This document shows positions 63,014 through 64,000 of a stretch of DNA of 64,000 nucleotides, piece by piece. The position numbers and the translations under genes were made by a program. The notes under the pieces were generated by a model. The model searched no databases. It saw only the letters and a list, made by a program, of their open reading frames with translations, and was not told the DNA's origin. How positions within the stretch are numbered: the first letter of the stretch is position 1; each line of letters starts with the position of its first letter. The stretch is from Armatimonadota bacterium (GTDB taxonomy: Bacteria > Armatimonadota > UBA5829 > DTJY01): the NCBI GenBank assembly GCA_017993055.1, contig JAGONM010000014.1, positions 17,978-81,977 of the forward strand. The letters run 5' to 3'.

Positions 63014-63868
63014 ATGCGCGTACTCATCACCGGTGGGGCCGGTATGCTCGGTCGTGACCTCCAGGAGGCGCTCTCAGGCCATGATGTGGTCCCGACCGAT
63101 GTGACCGCAGGACTCCGCGCCCTCGATATCACCGATGCCCTTCAAGCGTCCGCGGTCATCTCGGACGTCAGGCCGCAGGTCGTTATCCATGCCGCGGCGT
63201 ACACCGACGTTGACGGCTGCCAGCGCGATCCCGAAACCGCCTTCCGCGTCAATGCCGACGGCACGCGAAACATCGCAGAGGCCTGCTCGGCGAACGATGC
63301 GGGACTCGTCTACATCAGCACCGACTTCGTTTTCGACGGCGAGAAGGGCGAGCCGTACGACGAATCGGACGTCCCGAACCCGCTAGGTCACTACGGCGCT
63401 TCCAAACTCGAGGGCGAGGCGCGGGTGCGCGAGTTCTGCCCTGAGCACCTGATCGTCCGCACCGCCTGGCTGTACGGCGTGCACGGCAAGAGCTTCCCTC
63501 GCACGATGATCAACCTCGCGCAGACGCGCCGCGAGATCAAAGTCGTGGCTGACCAGATCGGCTCACCGACCTTCACTGTGGATCTCGCCCGCAAGATACG
63601 CCAGATGGTTGACCTCTCCCTCAGAGGCACCTGCCACGTCACCAACAAGGGGTCGTGCTCCTGGCACGAGTTCGCGGTGGCCACACTTGCCCTCGCCGGG
63701 ATCACCGATGTCGAGGTGAAGCCGATCGAATCCGGCGAGTGGCCTGGCCCGACCCGACGCCCGAAGAACTCCGTGCTGAGCCACGGGATGCTGAAGGCTC
63801 AAGGGCTCGACGATCTGCGCTCCTGGGATGACGCGCTGGCCGACTTCGTCTCGTGCCTCGACTCCTGA
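63014..63868 (+). CDS. rfbD: dTDP-4-dehydrorhamnose reductase
   Basis: 284 residues, normal for RmlD/RfbD. Seen: the NAD(P) loop ITGGAGMLGRDL (5-16), VIHAAAYTDVDGCQRDP, YISTDFVFDGEKGEPYDESD with the catalytic Thr, and the HYGASKLEGE Tyr-Lys pair. It makes dTDP-L-rhamnose in the last step. None of the other rml genes is in the window, so they are elsewhere; it could feed the exopolysaccharide operon 10 kb upstream, which includes a rhamnosyltransferase-like GT4. Confidence 0.92.
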   Translation: MRVLITGGAGMLGRDLQEALSGHDVVPTDVTAGLRALDITDALQASAVISDVRPQVVIHAAAYTDVDGCQRDPETAFRVNADGTRNIAEACSANDAGLVYISTDFVFDGEKGEPYDESDVPNPLGHYGASKLEGEARVREFCPEHLIVRTAWLYGVHGKSFPRTMINLAQTRREIKVVADQIGSPTFTVDLARKIRQMVDLSLRGTCHVTNKGSCSWHEFAVATLALAGITDVEVKPIESGEWPGPTRRPKNSVLSHGMLKAQGLDDLRSWDDALADFVSCLDS

Positions 63869-63914
63869 GCGCCCATGCCTAGTGGCGTAAGCTTTGAGTG
63901 TGTAGATTTGCGAA

Positions 63915-63977
63915 GATGCTCCCCGTTTCGTAGACTTGATTTGGTCACGAATCAAGCGAGCGAAACGGAGGAGCATC
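63915..63977. repeat. 63-base imperfect hairpin enclosing the next gene's ribosome-binding site
   Basis: Outer arms of 16 and 17 bases (GATGCTCC-CCGTTTCG against CGAAACGG-AGGAGCATC, one extra base) and an inner perfect 7-base stem CTTGATT/AATCAAG around an 8-base loop. GGAGG of the downstream gene lies in the right outer arm, so folding would hide it. This may be the end of a mobile element or a translational switch. Confidence 0.6.
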
Positions 63978-63978
63978 G

Positions 63979-64000
63979 ATGAGCAGTATAACCCTAAGAG
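63979..64000 (+). CDS. Start of an unidentified gene cut by the window edge
   Basis: ATG with GGAGG 7 bases upstream, encoding MSSITLR before the window ends. Too short to identify. The long hairpin just before it would suit a transposase gene near an element end, but this cannot be shown here. Confidence 0.4.

Noticed and set aside
1..64000. CRISPR arrays, rRNA genes, prophage structural genes or defence systems
   Set aside because: No regularly spaced repeats, rRNA-like sequence, phage proteins or recognised defence proteins were seen.

Overview
The window looks like a high-GC chromosomal segment (about 60% by eye) from a diderm, free-living, polysaccharide-active bacterium of an under-studied phylum. 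Armatimonadota or a Planctomycetota/Verrucomicrobiota-like lineage would fit the mix of DUF6785-like membrane protein, ThuA-fold protein, alpha-glucuronidase-like and beta-helix secreted proteins, DUF4139 protein and exosortase. That placement is inference from gene content only; no rRNA is present. An outer membrane is implied by a Wza-type export protein.

Layout. 1-7.7 kb: the end of a glycoside-hydrolase-like gene, a polytopic membrane protein, a YjbQ protein, then (minus strand) a sulfur-relay fusion enzyme behind an ArsR repressor with a clear promoter and operator, and (plus strand) an HpcH/HpaI aldolase and a ThuA-fold protein. 7.7-17.8 kb: mostly minus-strand genes for a DUF4139 protein with a long structured leader, a very large secreted toroid-domain protein and a TrpB2-type tryptophan synthase beta chain, with a divergent gamma-glutamyltransferase and a split EamA transporter pair. 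17.9-28.9 kb: tRNA-Glu(CTC), a secreted protein with distinct codon use followed by a 0.6-kb gene-free stretch, a dicarboxylate/glutamate symporter with an overlapping Cys-rich mini-gene, an alpha-glucuronidase-like protein, a DEAD-box helicase with an N-terminal zinc ribbon, and a beta-helix protein.

29-53 kb is the heart of the window: a sugar-nucleotide epimerase followed by a nearly gapless 20-gene plus-strand exopolysaccharide operon. It contains Wza, a Wzc-like co-polymerase/kinase with an altered Walker A, a sugar-phosphate transferase, exosortase plus EpsI, a Wzx flippase, a methyltransferase, a Wzy-type polymerase, six GT4 and one GT2 glycosyltransferases, a polysaccharide deacetylase, a CapK/PaaK-like adenylate-forming enzyme, a thymidylate-kinase-like P-loop kinase, an alkaline-phosphatase-superfamily hydrolase and a GtrA protein. 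A sigma-54-type -24/-12 element and an upstream dyad sit just before wza.

53-64 kb: a large secreted deacetylase-like protein with FN3 repeats, small membrane ORFs, a triple-GAF/PAS histidine kinase paired with an NtrC-type sigma-54 activator that lacks the usual DNA-binding domain, a REC-PilZ protein behind the best sigma-54 promoter in the window, a zinc-ribbon membrane protein, an RmlD-type reductase, and the start of a gene whose ribosome-binding site lies inside a long hairpin. My reading of how they work together, which is inference: the kinase/activator pair and c-di-GMP (through PilZ) may control production of the exosortase-linked exopolysaccharide through sigma-54.
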